Source: Saturnia japonica (lineage: Eukaryota > Arthropoda > Insecta > Lepidoptera > Saturniidae). From it: a stretch of DNA of 64,000 nt. Position numbers and translations under genes: made by a program. Numbering within the stretch: the stretch's first letter is position 1; each line of letters begins with the position of its first letter. The notes beneath the pieces were generated by a model. It had not been told where the DNA came from. It was given only the letters and a program-made list of their open reading frames with translations, and made no database searches. Location of the stretch: assembly GCA_033032175.1 (NCBI GenBank), contig CM065331.1, positions 9,796,370 through 9,860,369 on the forward strand, in the 5' to 3' direction. Below are positions 1-9,460 of this stretch, one piece after another.

Positions 1-125
1 CGTTAGCCTGAATACTTACAATAAGATTATTGTTTAACGGGGCTTGGGGGCAAGCGTGGAAAGCACTCAGCCGCAAAAGTAAGATAACAAGCGCAAAAGT
101 GCCAAAGTGGCCGATCCTCGGCTTG
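1..125. repeat. Dispersed repeat, copy A (GGGCTTGGGGGC family)
   Basis: The segment shares ordered blocks with 57113-57245: a GTTAGCCTGA start, then GGGCTTGGGGGC, then CAGCCGC followed by AAAG, and a GTGC-AAAGTG end. Two diverged copies in one window point to an interspersed element. I cannot assign a class. The left end may be cut by the window edge. Confidence 0.55.
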
Positions 126-603
126 GGCTTCCCTAGCCATAGAAAATTTGATCTAAATATCTATACATAACCCATACATGTTTTTCTTCGTAGATGTATT
201 TAGGAAAAATATCAATTTTAGTCTAAGACAAACTGGGTAGTCGAAAAAAAGCAAATATAAAAGGTCCCTTACAGAACCTATGTACTTGATTGGAATGTCT
301 CACTCCTTGTACGCTACGCCTTATGTACCACTAAGTCGAACCAGTAGAGTAGTTATAAATATCCACTATCTAATACCTACCCGACTGTACATTATTTCAA
401 GAACGTTAAAATTTTTAAAAACATGAGTGATGTCTACTTATGTATTTTACCGCCACTGCATTTGGTTTTTAAATTCTTGTTCATCAAATTTCATGTCTTC
501 TTGTTCTTGTCCCACATAAGTAGGGTCGGCACAACATGCTATAAACTTTAATCCAATACCTTTCCAGATTAAATTTTCACGTCAAGAAACTTGATTTGAT
601 AAC
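126..603. other. 5' flank of the large repeat-protein gene
   Basis: I see no reading frame or named element here. The stretch is AT-rich and should hold the promoter and 5' UTR of the gene that starts at 604. A TATAAA-like run lies near 540, but nothing shows that it is used. Confidence 0.35.
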
Positions 604-3600
604 ATGTCAAAAGCGGGCTGTAAACTGAACGACACACAATTTACTCAAACAGACCTTATACCTGATTTCAGACCTACATCAAAACTCGAATATAAAATTA
701 TGAAAAAAACATCAAGCTCAAAACGATATGTTAGTAAAAAAATAAAAGATGCTCATTCCGTTCAAACCGATCCAGGTGCAGCTAATTTTTTACCTATACA
801 TCATAATATTCAGAAAAGATTTTATGATACCAAAAATGATCCAGAATATATTAGAAAATCAAAGGACAGAAACACAAGAAACAAAAGGATAGATAATGTG
901 GATGAAAATACATCAGGTCATGTTTCTCATAAAGGATTGATAAAAAATATCGTGTTACAATGGTCGAAAGATTTATCTCAATTGATCAGTGACGATGACA
1001 AAATAAAATTAAAGACAGATAACAAAATTAACTGTCTGATAGATGAGATTAACAAGATACATTCTAATATAAATGATATGAATTACGAAAATGAATTAAA
1101 GTTACTAATACAAAAATATCTAGATAATCTACATGTTTCTTTACGAGATACTAATCCAAATCAAATTTCGTCTAAAGAACAATATACACTAGACCTTTTG
1201 CAAAGAATCAAAAGTATACAATTAAGTAGAAGTTTCGGTAAACAAATCGAACCAGATTGTTATCAAAGATTTTTAAAAGAAAACTATAGAATAATTCTTG
1301 AAAAGGAAATTAATCGATGGTTAACAAAAATTCAAAGTTCTATTAGCAAGACAAAAGAAAATTTTTGGCCAAATGAGTTAGGTAATTTGCTTATAAATAA
1401 ATTAGATGAGGTACTAAAGAAACCTAGGAATAGTAAAGACTATCAAAAAACTTTGCACAAAGAAATTTATAAAGTTATAAAAGATATACCATTTTGTTTA
1501 AATTCTAGTACTAGTAGAAAAGATTTCATTATGAATTTGGCTGAAGATTTAGCCCGAAAACTTTTAGTAATTCAAAAGAGTAATATGGATTTAAGGAGAT
1601 TTACGTACAACACAATTCAAAGAACAATATTCCAAGAATGTACTAAAGGAGTATTTGATCCCTATAATAAAATAGAAATAAAAGACAAAGTAGGTGAAAC
1701 TGAATCTATTTTTAGCTCAAATATAATACAAGACTTAAGTCAAATTAACTACGGAGCTCGCGAAATACTTGCTAAGAGTGATGAAAATTGTTCAACAAAT
1801 AATCAAAATAGAAAATTGATACAGTACGTGAGAAACATATTGGAAAATAAAAACGTAGCTATTGAAGATATTCCAAATATTATATTACCCATTTACCCCA
1901 AAATTACACAGTCACATGTTTCCTCTGCAATATCAATTTATATGTCAGAAGATTTGATAAAATATCCTTTGACATCGACGCCAAAAAAACCGACAATTCC
2001 CAAAAACGCTATTCCCAAATTAAACGCCGAAGAAATATCTTACATGAAAAGTTTAGCTAAAGTAATAAGGGAATGGATGAAGACATTGCCAATACAGCTC
2101 GATGATACAGAATCGTTACAATTTAAAGAAGTAATCATAAACGATCTTGCTGGAAATATCGTGTACCAAGTAAAAAAGTACCAATTAGTACCGTCTGTGG
2201 ATCTGGAGTACGAAATCAAATTACAGATTTTTTTATGGCTTAACAGATTTACAATTTATGATAATCCTGACGACAAAGATGCAGCAATAGATAGATTATA
2301 TACGGATTATCTTAGAATTCCAATACCTTCATTGACTCAACCTCAACATGGCACTCGTAAAAAAATGAAGGCTATGAAATTTAAAGAAGAACATGCTGAT
2401 AGGGATATGCTTACTGAATTCATTCCTGAGGGTATCGATATTCTTGAAGATGAAATCTCAATGTGGATGAATGAACAGCCAGAAAAAGTTTACATATACA
2501 GCGACCGAATTAGTAAAAATGATATGGTACATAAATTAGCTGAAATCGAAGAACAGCATCTATTAGGTAAACATACTGAGAAAGAAATTGAAAAAGACAT
2601 TGCACAATGGCTTCATGAGGTGATAAAACCAGGTGAAAAAGAATATATCGATCAGATGATCGAAGAGTTGCGAGACAGACTGAAAACCTTGCCTCTAGAA
2701 GCGACCTTGCGCAATAGACACAGAGAAAGAGTGGAAATGATGTACCTTAGAAAGTTGGCTAAAGAAAATGCAAAAGATGATGATACTAGTTTATTCTATA
2801 ATGATTATAATGACCCCAATGAGACTATGAAAGAATTCATAGAAAAGTTCATCCAACACAACTATGATGTTGACGACCCATTAGCACGAAATGCATTCAG
2901 TTATATCCTAAAGAAAGAATTGGTAAGAATAAATCCACCAACTCGCAAAGAGATCTATGAAAATTTTGCAAACTCGGAACCTAATGCGTTGTTTGCCCCT
3001 GAAAAATTTATACTTGAGCTGGAATACATTAAATTAATTTCAGATTGGTTGAAAAAAATACCGGTTCCGCCAGCATATAATAATAGAAATAATAAACATC
3101 GCATATACTTTATACACAATCTTGCGAAATATATTACTGAGATTGAAGAAGAGAAGGCTAAAGCGCCGAATGCAATGGACTACGATCTTTACTTATATAG
3201 TATCATCAGATCGTATTTAGCATATGTACCTATTTTAACGGACCATTTCAAAAGTATAAAGGAAGTGATCGCTTTAGTTGTAGAACTTGTGAATATTATT
3301 AGGGATTATAATTATTACATACGAAACAAGCCTTTTACCCTTAATACCAATCCTAATAATTTAGGTGAATTTATTAACGAGTTCATAAATGAACACGGTA
3401 AAGATGTAAGAGGTGATCCACTAAAATTAGAAGTATGGATGGACAGACTCATGATAGAGATACAAAAAATCGTCCGTAATACACCAGACCCTGCTATACT
3501 GGGCAAAACACAGTTGTATAAAATGTTAGCCGAAGTACCTTTACCTAAAGAAGAATCTATTGAATTATTCAATACAAAATTGGTTTATATTAAGGAAATT

Positions 3601-6138
3601 ACTGATTGGTTAAAAAACTTACCGTTAAAAGATGTTTTAAATCAATTAGATAACGATAGGATGGTTAAAATGATAAGTGAACTTTCAGAAAGAATGACTG
3701 ATAGGCTAATGAAAAAACTTCGTGTTCCTGATGATCATCAAACAGAAACGGATTTCGTTGAATTTCTAAAACAGTGGATAAATGAATTACCTTTAGTTAC
3801 GACACAAGAAATAATAACGCCTGTGATTGTACAGCAGCTTGTGAATAGAATTGATAGAGTTAATAAATCTAGTGAACAAAAAACTGAAATTAGTGTATCT
3901 CAAGTTACTAAAGAAAGTAATGAATCACAAAATAAGTGCGTAAATAAGTGTAATATATGTCCAAGTGAGACTAAATTATATCACAAAAATCCTGAAAATG
4001 CTATAATTGAAGCCGTTGAAAAATTCTGTAATGCCTTAAATATAGGAGCGAATAATGAAGATGGAACAAAAGTTACAAAAGATGAAATCGCAAAAAAAAT
4101 ATTACAAAAAATAAGTAAACTAAATATAGATCCTACTATTTTTAACGACGAACTTTTATTCAAAGAGATGTTTCGAGATGAAGTTGACATAATTCTAGAA
4201 AATATATCTCAAGATGCGGCTCTTAAAAAAAACATAGAAATATTAAAGAATACAATGATAGAATCAGTGGTGGAACTAGAAAATGTTATTAAAAAACAAT
4301 CAGCTGGTGAAAACTACAAACAAAAACTTGAAAATACTATCGAAGCGTCCATTCCGAATCCTGTGCGAAGAACTCAAATATACGATCCAGGTTTTGAATT
4401 TTATAAGAATCGTCTTGCAACTATGTTTTTGTTAGAAAATTTTGACCACAGCGACGAAGATATTAAATTAAAATACGAAAAACGTGTACTGTCTGAAGTT
4501 GATAAGTATTTTGAATATGCTCAAAACAGAAACGCTATACCATTGAGTAAAGATCAAATACAAAATAATCTATATGGAGCTTTGTTCAAAGTTCCAATAC
4601 CCAATGAAGCTTCTATAGCTGGCGAGGTAGAGGAGGCAAAAACTAGATTTGAAATAGACGCTTGGTACGAACTGTTGCCTCTTATACCAACAGACAATCT
4701 TGATGAAATGCTAGAACGAGATAGAATATTATCGACATTAGCTAAAAGAATACACGAGATAGAGAGAGTTGAAAAAAATGTGGATCTGTACATACATAAG
4801 GAAATAATGAAATGGCTTACAAAATTGCCACTACTACCTGGTAACGAACAAAATTTGGAAGGGTTTGCAAATCATTTACAAAATAAATTAAAGTCTACTA
4901 TGCAGGATAGAAAATGTGTTTTGAAAGAAAATTATATCGAAAAAGATAAAGATAAAAGTAAAGGCAAAAGGAAATTGGATAAAAATCTGGAAAATAGTAA
5001 ATTAGGTATACACAATATAGTTAATGCAGTTCGTCAACCATTCTTGCCATCAATGCATTTTATATCCCAAAGACCAGCAGCAGACCTTATTTTAGATGCT
5101 GTCGAAGGCTGGTGCGCTCAACTGCCTATACCAGCAAATACTCCTGCGGAAGCAGTAAATGCTAGAAATATTAAAGAAAATCTAGCAATAAAAATAGTAC
5201 TGAAAATAAGTGAACTAAATAGTGATCCCGAAGTATTCGACGATGAATATGAGTATGATGCAATGCTTGATCAAGAAATTGATAAATTAACAAATAATTT
5301 ACCGATACTTTGTGATTATCAGGACAAAGAGATTAGAAAATTTAAACTCAAAGGACAAATCCGATCCATCAAGCCTGTGATTATAAAAGAAAGAGAAAAA
5401 TACGAATACAAAAAAGAACTTGAACAAACGGTTGGTTCCTTTTTGGAAGAATCTAATGACAGCAAGACAGTTGCGCCACCAAAAGAACTCATAGAGAAGA
5501 TTGTTGATGATTTTATTGAATATAATTACAGTAAAAACGATATTGAAGAGAGAAGCATTCATCAAAGTAAAGTACATAAAGCAGTAGTTAAACATTTGTC
5601 GTATGTACAAAAAAAGCTAGGCGAAGAACTTGCTATAGATCCATTAATAATACGTAATGAATTAATTTGTAAATTATCCAATGTTCCTGCACCAAGCATG
5701 TTAGCATTGCATGATATCATTACAGAAATTAGAATGAAAAAAGAAGTAGAAGATTTATTTCAAAAACTTTCGCTTCATAAATACGATGATTTAGACATCG
5801 ATATGGTTATGGTTATGAAACTAAATCTTACAAAGAAGCTTTGCGAGTTAGAACGAAATGGACATGATCCAACAAATGACGATAGGATGAGAAATGAAAT
5901 TTCTAAATGTCTAATAAAATTAAATAAAGATTTCGATCCGGTCATTATTAACGAATTTGTTGATAAATTACGGAATAATGAGATTATTCGGAAAACGCCA
6001 CCTCGACAAAAACCTTGTAATCATGCTTATCATAGAAATACTACACTCACGCAAAATCGACCACCCCCGACACCACAAAATGGTATCCCCAATCAAGGTC
6101 CTTCGCAAATAATTTCATTAGTGCCAAGAAGTAGCTGA
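604..6138 (+). CDS. Large uncharacterised repeat protein, single long exon (1844 aa)
   Basis: I do not recognise this protein. The frame is open for 1844 codons without an intron. The N-terminus is basic and carries two short QTD motifs (FTQTDLIP and HSVQTDPG). The rest is highly charged, Lys/Glu/Asn-rich and predicted mostly helical. It contains a recurring signature of one Trp followed by LP, for example REWMKTLP, SDWLKKIP, TDWLKNLP, KQWINELP, MKWLTKLP and EGWCAQLP. Larger modules repeat. EFIEKFIQHN at about residue 740 corresponds to EFINEFINEH at about 917. EKFCNALNIGA at about 1136 corresponds to EGWCAQLPIPA at about 1497. FEFYKNRLATM at about 1264 corresponds to ELIEKIVDDFI at about 1627. 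The last two pairs give a super-repeat of about 362-365 residues. I see no signal peptide, membrane segment or catalytic motif. A scaffold or structural role is only inferred. The C-terminus may continue in another frame. Confidence 0.85.
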   Translation: MSKAGCKLNDTQFTQTDLIPDFRPTSKLEYKIMKKTSSSKRYVSKKIKDAHSVQTDPGAANFLPIHHNIQKRFYDTKNDPEYIRKSKDRNTRNKRIDNVDENTSGHVSHKGLIKNIVLQWSKDLSQLISDDDKIKLKTDNKINCLIDEINKIHSNINDMNYENELKLLIQKYLDNLHVSLRDTNPNQISSKEQYTLDLLQRIKSIQLSRSFGKQIEPDCYQRFLKENYRIILEKEINRWLTKIQSSISKTKENFWPNELGNLLINKLDEVLKKPRNSKDYQKTLHKEIYKVIKDIPFCLNSSTSRKDFIMNLAEDLARKLLVIQKSNMDLRRFTYNTIQRTIFQECTKGVFDPYNKIEIKDKVGETESIFSSNIIQDLSQINYGAREILAKSDENCSTNNQNRKLIQYVRNILENKNVAIEDIPNIILPIYPKITQSHVSSAISIYMSEDLIKYPLTSTPKKPTIPKNAIPKLNAEEISYMKSLAKVIREWMKTLPIQLDDTESLQFKEVIINDLAGNIVYQVKKYQLVPSVDLEYEIKLQIFLWLNRFTIYDNPDDKDAAIDRLYTDYLRIPIPSLTQPQHGTRKKMKAMKFKEEHADRDMLTEFIPEGIDILEDEISMWMNEQPEKVYIYSDRISKNDMVHKLAEIEEQHLLGKHTEKEIEKDIAQWLHEVIKPGEKEYIDQMIEELRDRLKTLPLEATLRNRHRERVEMMYLRKLAKENAKDDDTSLFYNDYNDPNETMKEFIEKFIQHNYDVDDPLARNAFSYILKKELVRINPPTRKEIYENFANSEPNALFAPEKFILELEYIKLISDWLKKIPVPPAYNNRNNKHRIYFIHNLAKYITEIEEEKAKAPNAMDYDLYLYSIIRSYLAYVPILTDHFKSIKEVIALVVELVNIIRDYNYYIRNKPFTLNTNPNNLGEFINEFINEHGKDVRGDPLKLEVWMDRLMIEIQKIVRNTPDPAILGKTQLYKMLAEVPLPKEESIELFNTKLVYIKEITDWLKNLPLKDVLNQLDNDRMVKMISELSERMTDRLMKKLRVPDDHQTETDFVEFLKQWINELPLVTTQEIITPVIVQQLVNRIDRVNKSSEQKTEISVSQVTKESNESQNKCVNKCNICPSETKLYHKNPENAIIEAVEKFCNALNIGANNEDGTKVTKDEIAKKILQKISKLNIDPTIFNDELLFKEMFRDEVDIILENISQDAALKKNIEILKNTMIESVVELENVIKKQSAGENYKQKLENTIEASIPNPVRRTQIYDPGFEFYKNRLATMFLLENFDHSDEDIKLKYEKRVLSEVDKYFEYAQNRNAIPLSKDQIQNNLYGALFKVPIPNEASIAGEVEEAKTRFEIDAWYELLPLIPTDNLDEMLERDRILSTLAKRIHEIERVEKNVDLYIHKEIMKWLTKLPLLPGNEQNLEGFANHLQNKLKSTMQDRKCVLKENYIEKDKDKSKGKRKLDKNLENSKLGIHNIVNAVRQPFLPSMHFISQRPAADLILDAVEGWCAQLPIPANTPAEAVNARNIKENLAIKIVLKISELNSDPEVFDDEYEYDAMLDQEIDKLTNNLPILCDYQDKEIRKFKLKGQIRSIKPVIIKEREKYEYKKELEQTVGSFLEESNDSKTVAPPKELIEKIVDDFIEYNYSKNDIEERSIHQSKVHKAVVKHLSYVQKKLGEELAIDPLIIRNELICKLSNVPAPSMLALHDIITEIRMKKEVEDLFQKLSLHKYDDLDIDMVMVMKLNLTKKLCELERNGHDPTNDDRMRNEISKCLIKLNKDFDPVIINEFVDKLRNNEIIRKTPPRQKPCNHAYHRNTTLTQNRPPPTPQNGIPNQGPSQIISLVPRSS

Positions 6139-6376
6139 CGCTCGAATCACGAGGAAAGAATTGGTGATACCTTCGAGAGATGTTCAGGTAGGAGAGCAAG
6201 AGCCGTTAGAGGTTTCCGACGATGATAAAAGTTGCAAATGCGGAGTAAGGAAGACACGTAAAAGAAGACGTGTATGCGTAGGTGGCAGAAATTTTAGTCA
6301 TCACTGTTGGCCTATTCGTAGGCCTATGATACCCATGTGGTACAGGTTTCCAAGATTTGGTTACTACTTTTATTAA
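6122..6376 (+). CDS. Probable C-terminal tail of the large repeat protein, in the next frame
   Basis: This frame is offset from the 604-6138 frame, is open from 6122 to the TAA at 6374-6376, and has no good ATG of its own at the start. Its product looks coding: an acidic patch (EVSDDDKSCKCG), a basic run (RKTRKRRRVCVGG), then an aromatic and proline-rich end (RRPMIPMWYRFPRFGYYFY). A poly(A) signal at 6393-6398 follows closely, so this stretch should be in the same mRNA. One splice model fits by phase: a donor after 6097 (AAG|GTCCTT) or 6082 (ATG|GTATCC), and an acceptor at 6191 (GGTAG|GAG). A recent frameshift or plain 3' UTR are the alternatives. Confidence 0.45.
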   Translation, partial: CQEVADARITRKELVIPSRDVQVGEQEPLEVSDDDKSCKCGVRKTRKRRRVCVGGRNFSHHCWPIRRPMIPMWYRFPRFGYYFY

Positions 6377-6392
6377 TATTGTGAAGTAATTA

Positions 6393-6398
6393 AATAAA
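6393..6398 (+). terminator. Poly(A) signal AATAAA
   Basis: AATAAA lies 16 bases after the TAA of the second-frame tail. It is placed to end the mRNA of the large repeat-protein gene. Confidence 0.55.
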
Positions 6399-7269
6399 TA
6401 CTATTATTTCTATTTTTTTTAACTCCACTAAAGCTCATTGTTCTCTCATTAAGTTCAAATTGTAATATGAACTGTGAAAGTAATTTACTTTACCTAAGTC
6501 CTTGTATTGGTGTGTAATAGAAGATTTAGGCAGTTTTGTTTTTGATGTGAAACATCTAATGCAGCGAGTCAGACTTGTTGTATGACCCAATGTTGGCGAA
6601 TATTGTCGTGGCGACGCTTTGATCCAACGTTGGCGGTGTAGAGCACTATTCGCTTTTTTAACAAACTGGATCATTTCCAAGTTTCATGTTAAAACATGGA
6701 TAGATTAAAAGCGGTTGATAGGGATCTTTACAGTAGCTTTCTTTTGGTTTGTCGTGATTCAGAAGCACCCTGTGTATTTATTTGTCAGGTTCAGGTACAG
6801 GTACAAACAGTCAGTTAGTCAACCAATGACATCTTTGCATATTGCTTGCTCAAAGAGAACCGTACTTAAGGAGTAACCGCTAGTCGTGTGTCGGAGCCGA
6901 CACACACGCAAACTTCTTTTTTTTTTAAACATTCACTAAGATGTTTCACATCTGACGACCAACTTTTTTCAAACATTAGATAGTATCAGTATCTACCTAC
7001 TAATATAGTGGGCAGCATTTGATAACAACGCCATCTTGTATGTCATGAATACAACGAAGTCTTTCAAACAACGTAGACATTTCAACAAGCCGGCATGGTA
7101 GACTGGCGCGATTTGGACTACTAGTGAATCCCTCGGTGCCGCATGCCGGCTGAGTCTAAGATACTGTTAGATTGGACTGCAGTACTGCGCTTTACATGTT
7201 CTACAGTTCTACGGTGCGCCACTTCGCCATGCTACAAAATTTAAATGTAATAAAAAATAATAACAATAT
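6399..7269. other. Intergenic stretch with two short inverted repeats
   Basis: I see no gene here. There is a near-perfect palindrome at 6886-6905 (GTGTGTCGG, AG, CCGACACAC). A 10-bp inverted repeat pairs AGCCGGCATG at 7088-7097 with CATGCCGGCT at 7142-7151. The errantivirus inserted just downstream. Confidence 0.4.
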
Positions 7270-7273
7270 AGGT

Positions 7274-7579
7274 AGTTATGCAGTCTGTACCCTCTCTTAT
7301 TACGTCTTGTTAATTGGTACATACGTTAGAAATGCTGATGTTACGTTTTTAACCCATATTATGTCTGCAAACTACTGATAGACACCTGGTGTTTTGACTG
7401 AATGTATTGCGACATATTTCTCATTATTTCATAGTAAACAGCCCCACTTTGTGTTTATAGAATAAGAGTTTATAAAAGAGACATTTGTAACAAATAAAGC
7501 ATTCTTAATAAAGCTTCTTGAGAATCAGTCTTGTCTTAGACTTTTTAAAAACCCTCGGCAGTGCTCCCGAAATTTAACT
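7274..7579 (+). repeat. 5' LTR (306 bp)
   Basis: This direct repeat matches 14800-15105 without a difference I could find. Inside are TATAAAA at 7471-7477 and two AATAAA signals at 7493-7498 and 7507-7512. They bracket where U3, R and U5 should meet. Close spacing of promoter and poly(A) signals is normal for errantivirus LTRs. Confidence 0.95.
7471..7477 (+). promoter_or_regulatory. LTR TATA-like box
   Basis: TATAAAA lies in the last third of the 5' LTR, about 20-40 bases before the poly(A) signals. That position suits the core promoter of the genomic RNA. The same motif occurs in the 3' LTR at about 14997, where it could drive outward transcription towards CLASP. Confidence 0.5.
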
Positions 7580-7596
7580 GGCGCAGCCGGTAGGAT
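7579..7596 (+). other. Primer binding site, tRNA-Ser type
   Basis: TGGCGCAGCCGGTAGGAT directly follows the 5' LTR, with the first T shared. From memory, 17.6- and 297-like insect elements use TGGCGCAGTCGGTAGGA, complementary to a tRNA-Ser 3' end. This copy differs by one base (C for T), which may reflect the host tRNA. Confidence 0.85.
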
Positions 7597-7752
7597 ACTC
7601 AATCAACAATAAAAGTCTGTGTTCGAGTCTTACAAATCGGTCTCATGTGCAGATTTTGAGTATCTACGAACCAATAAATAAGTTAACGTCGGGTTCCACA
7701 TCTATTTCCGAGAGATCCTGTCCTAAAAGCGAAAGCAGCTATACGGCAAGAC

Positions 7753-7769
7753 ATGGGAACGAGCAGACT
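7753..7769 (+). other. Candidate env leader exon: ATG and splice donor
   Basis: An ATG at 7753-7755 opens a frame that, in unspliced RNA, meets TAA at 7771-7773. The strong donor consensus GTAAGT starts at 7770. Joining 7769 to the acceptor at 13110/13111 keeps phase exactly. It would give env a start codon followed by a hydrophobic leader. Errantivirus env is known to be made from a spliced mRNA; the particular sites are my inference. Confidence 0.6.
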
Positions 7770-7848
7770 GTAAGTGACCATTTTTACAATCCTTGTCTCG
7801 TCCTTGTTATTTTCTGTGGTTGTATTTTTCGTTGGACATTGTTATAAT

Positions 7849-8160
7849 TTTCAAACAAAAATCGTTGAAAATTATTTAACAAATTTTTATAATTTTCAAA
7901 CAAACATCGTTGAAAATTATTTTTCATAATTTTCGAATAAAAATCGTCGAAAGTTATTTGACTTCATAGATTATAAGATATTGAGAAATATTAATAATAA
8001 ATATTAATTTTGAGAATTTTAATTTGATAATTTTAATTTCGATAATTTTAATTTTGAGAATTTTGATTTTGATAATTTTGTTATAAGATTTATTTTGTGA
8101 ATTTTATTTTGAAAATATTATTTTGTGAATTTTAATTTTGTGAATTTTACTTTTTGTGTG
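7849..8160 (+). repeat. Repetitive leader: hairpin-bearing triplicate plus AATTTTGAT-type array
   Basis: From 7849 to about 7960, three imperfect copies of a 30-40-bp unit occur. Each has ATAATTTTC near its start and GAAAATTATT or a variant near its end, so each copy can fold on itself. From about 7985 to 8160 follow many degenerate units of AATTTTGAT or AATTTTAATTT. The stretch lies between the primer site and gag. In Drosophila gypsy this region holds the Su(Hw) insulator array. I do not see the Su(Hw) core here, so the parallel is one of position only. Confidence 0.75.
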
Positions 8161-8185
8161 TTTAATTAAATAAATACAATTCAAA

Positions 8186-9460
8186 ATGCAACGCAACAAT
8201 GAATCAACAATTCAATTAGTATCAAAAGAACTTTTAAGTTTAATTCCCAAGTACGATGGTGATCAAAATACTTTAAATTTATTTATTAAAAAAAGTGAAT
8301 ATATAATCAGAAATTTTAGCGGATCAAACAATGTTGTTCAAACTACATATGTGTTTCATGCTATAACTAGTAGATTATGTGGTAAAGCCGCTGCTCTACT
8401 AAGTGAAAGAGAAGACATAACAACTTGGGAACAATTAAGAGCTGTTTTGATTCAACATTTTGGTGATCCTAGATCGGAAGAGTGTGTGGCAATTGAGTTG
8501 GAAAATTTAAAAATTAAAGTTGGTGAAACATATACGCAATTTTGTAACAGGATACAACAAACACGCTGCACCCTCTTCTCCAAGGTCAATTTATTAACTG
8601 ATGAAGGCCTCAAAGCCGCTAAAATGATTATCTATAATAATATGTGCTTGAATGTATTTTTATATAATTTACCAGAGGATTTAATTCGAATTGTGCGACT
8701 TAAAGGTTGTACCGTTTTAGAAAACGCACTAAGTGTTGTCATGGAGGAGGTCAATTTTCAATATCAGTACAATTCTAAAAATAAAAATAAATCTAATATT
8801 AAACCAGTTCAACAATTTTTCACGCCTACTTTAACAAATAATTTTAATAATAATTTCAAACCTCAACCTGCATTTGTGCCAAATACATTTAATTCCGGAC
8901 AACAAAATTTTAAATTCGGAATTCCATACCAAACACAAAATAATTTTAAACCGTATAATAATAATTTTAAATTCGGTATTCCAAATCAAAATGTACAATT
9001 CAGACCTAACCTAAACCAACAAGGATATAAACCAAATTTTGGAAATAATAATTTTAAATTCGGTATTCCTAATCAACAAGGGTTCAAACCACAATTTAAC
9101 AATACACAAAACCGACCTAATTTCAACATGCCAAATCAACAATTTAAATTTGGTATACCACCACAAAATCAACCTCAACGTAATCCACCTCAATTTCAGG
9201 CAAGCGATGTGTCAATGCGCACAGCTCGTCCTATTAGACAAAATATGATAGAGTCTTTAGAAATGAACGACCCTGAAATTGAATACCAAGACTATCAACC
9301 TGATTATACAGAATATGAAAATCATTATTTCATTGACGATAATCAACAAACTGCTTATGACGATTATCATGAAAACATAGAACCTGTTGAAACTGAAGAA
9401 GCTGAAAATGAATGCGTAAATTTTCCTATAAAAGCCTCCAAGAGCGACCCCCAGAAATAG
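8186..9460 (+). CDS. gag: Errantivirus Gag (424 aa)
   Basis: The structural polyprotein that forms the intracellular particle. The start ATG has a good CAAAATG context. The N-terminal half is capsid-like, with a retrotransposon-gag signature around residues 79-125 (WEQLRAVLIQHFGDP, then VGETYTQFCNRIQ). The C-terminal half is low-complexity and rich in Asn, Gln, Pro and Phe. FKFGIP occurs four times, at about residues 242, 261, 290 and 320. The last 90 residues are acidic. No CCHC zinc knuckle is visible, which fits errantiviruses. The frame overlaps pol by about 49 bases and ends at 9458-9460. The AAATTTT at 9418-9424 lies in the overlap. Confidence 0.93.
   Translation: MQRNNESTIQLVSKELLSLIPKYDGDQNTLNLFIKKSEYIIRNFSGSNNVVQTTYVFHAITSRLCGKAAALLSEREDITTWEQLRAVLIQHFGDPRSEECVAIELENLKIKVGETYTQFCNRIQQTRCTLFSKVNLLTDEGLKAAKMIIYNNMCLNVFLYNLPEDLIRIVRLKGCTVLENALSVVMEEVNFQYQYNSKNKNKSNIKPVQQFFTPTLTNNFNNNFKPQPAFVPNTFNSGQQNFKFGIPYQTQNNFKPYNNNFKFGIPNQNVQFRPNLNQQGYKPNFGNNNFKFGIPNQQGFKPQFNNTQNRPNFNMPNQQFKFGIPPQNQPQRNPPQFQASDVSMRTARPIRQNMIESLEMNDPEIEYQDYQPDYTEYENHYFIDDNQQTAYDDYHENIEPVETEEAENECVNFPIKASKSDPQK

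Noticed and set aside
7849..8160. CRISPR-like array
   Set aside because: Units are imperfect, AT-rich and have no unique spacers. The context is an insect retroelement leader.
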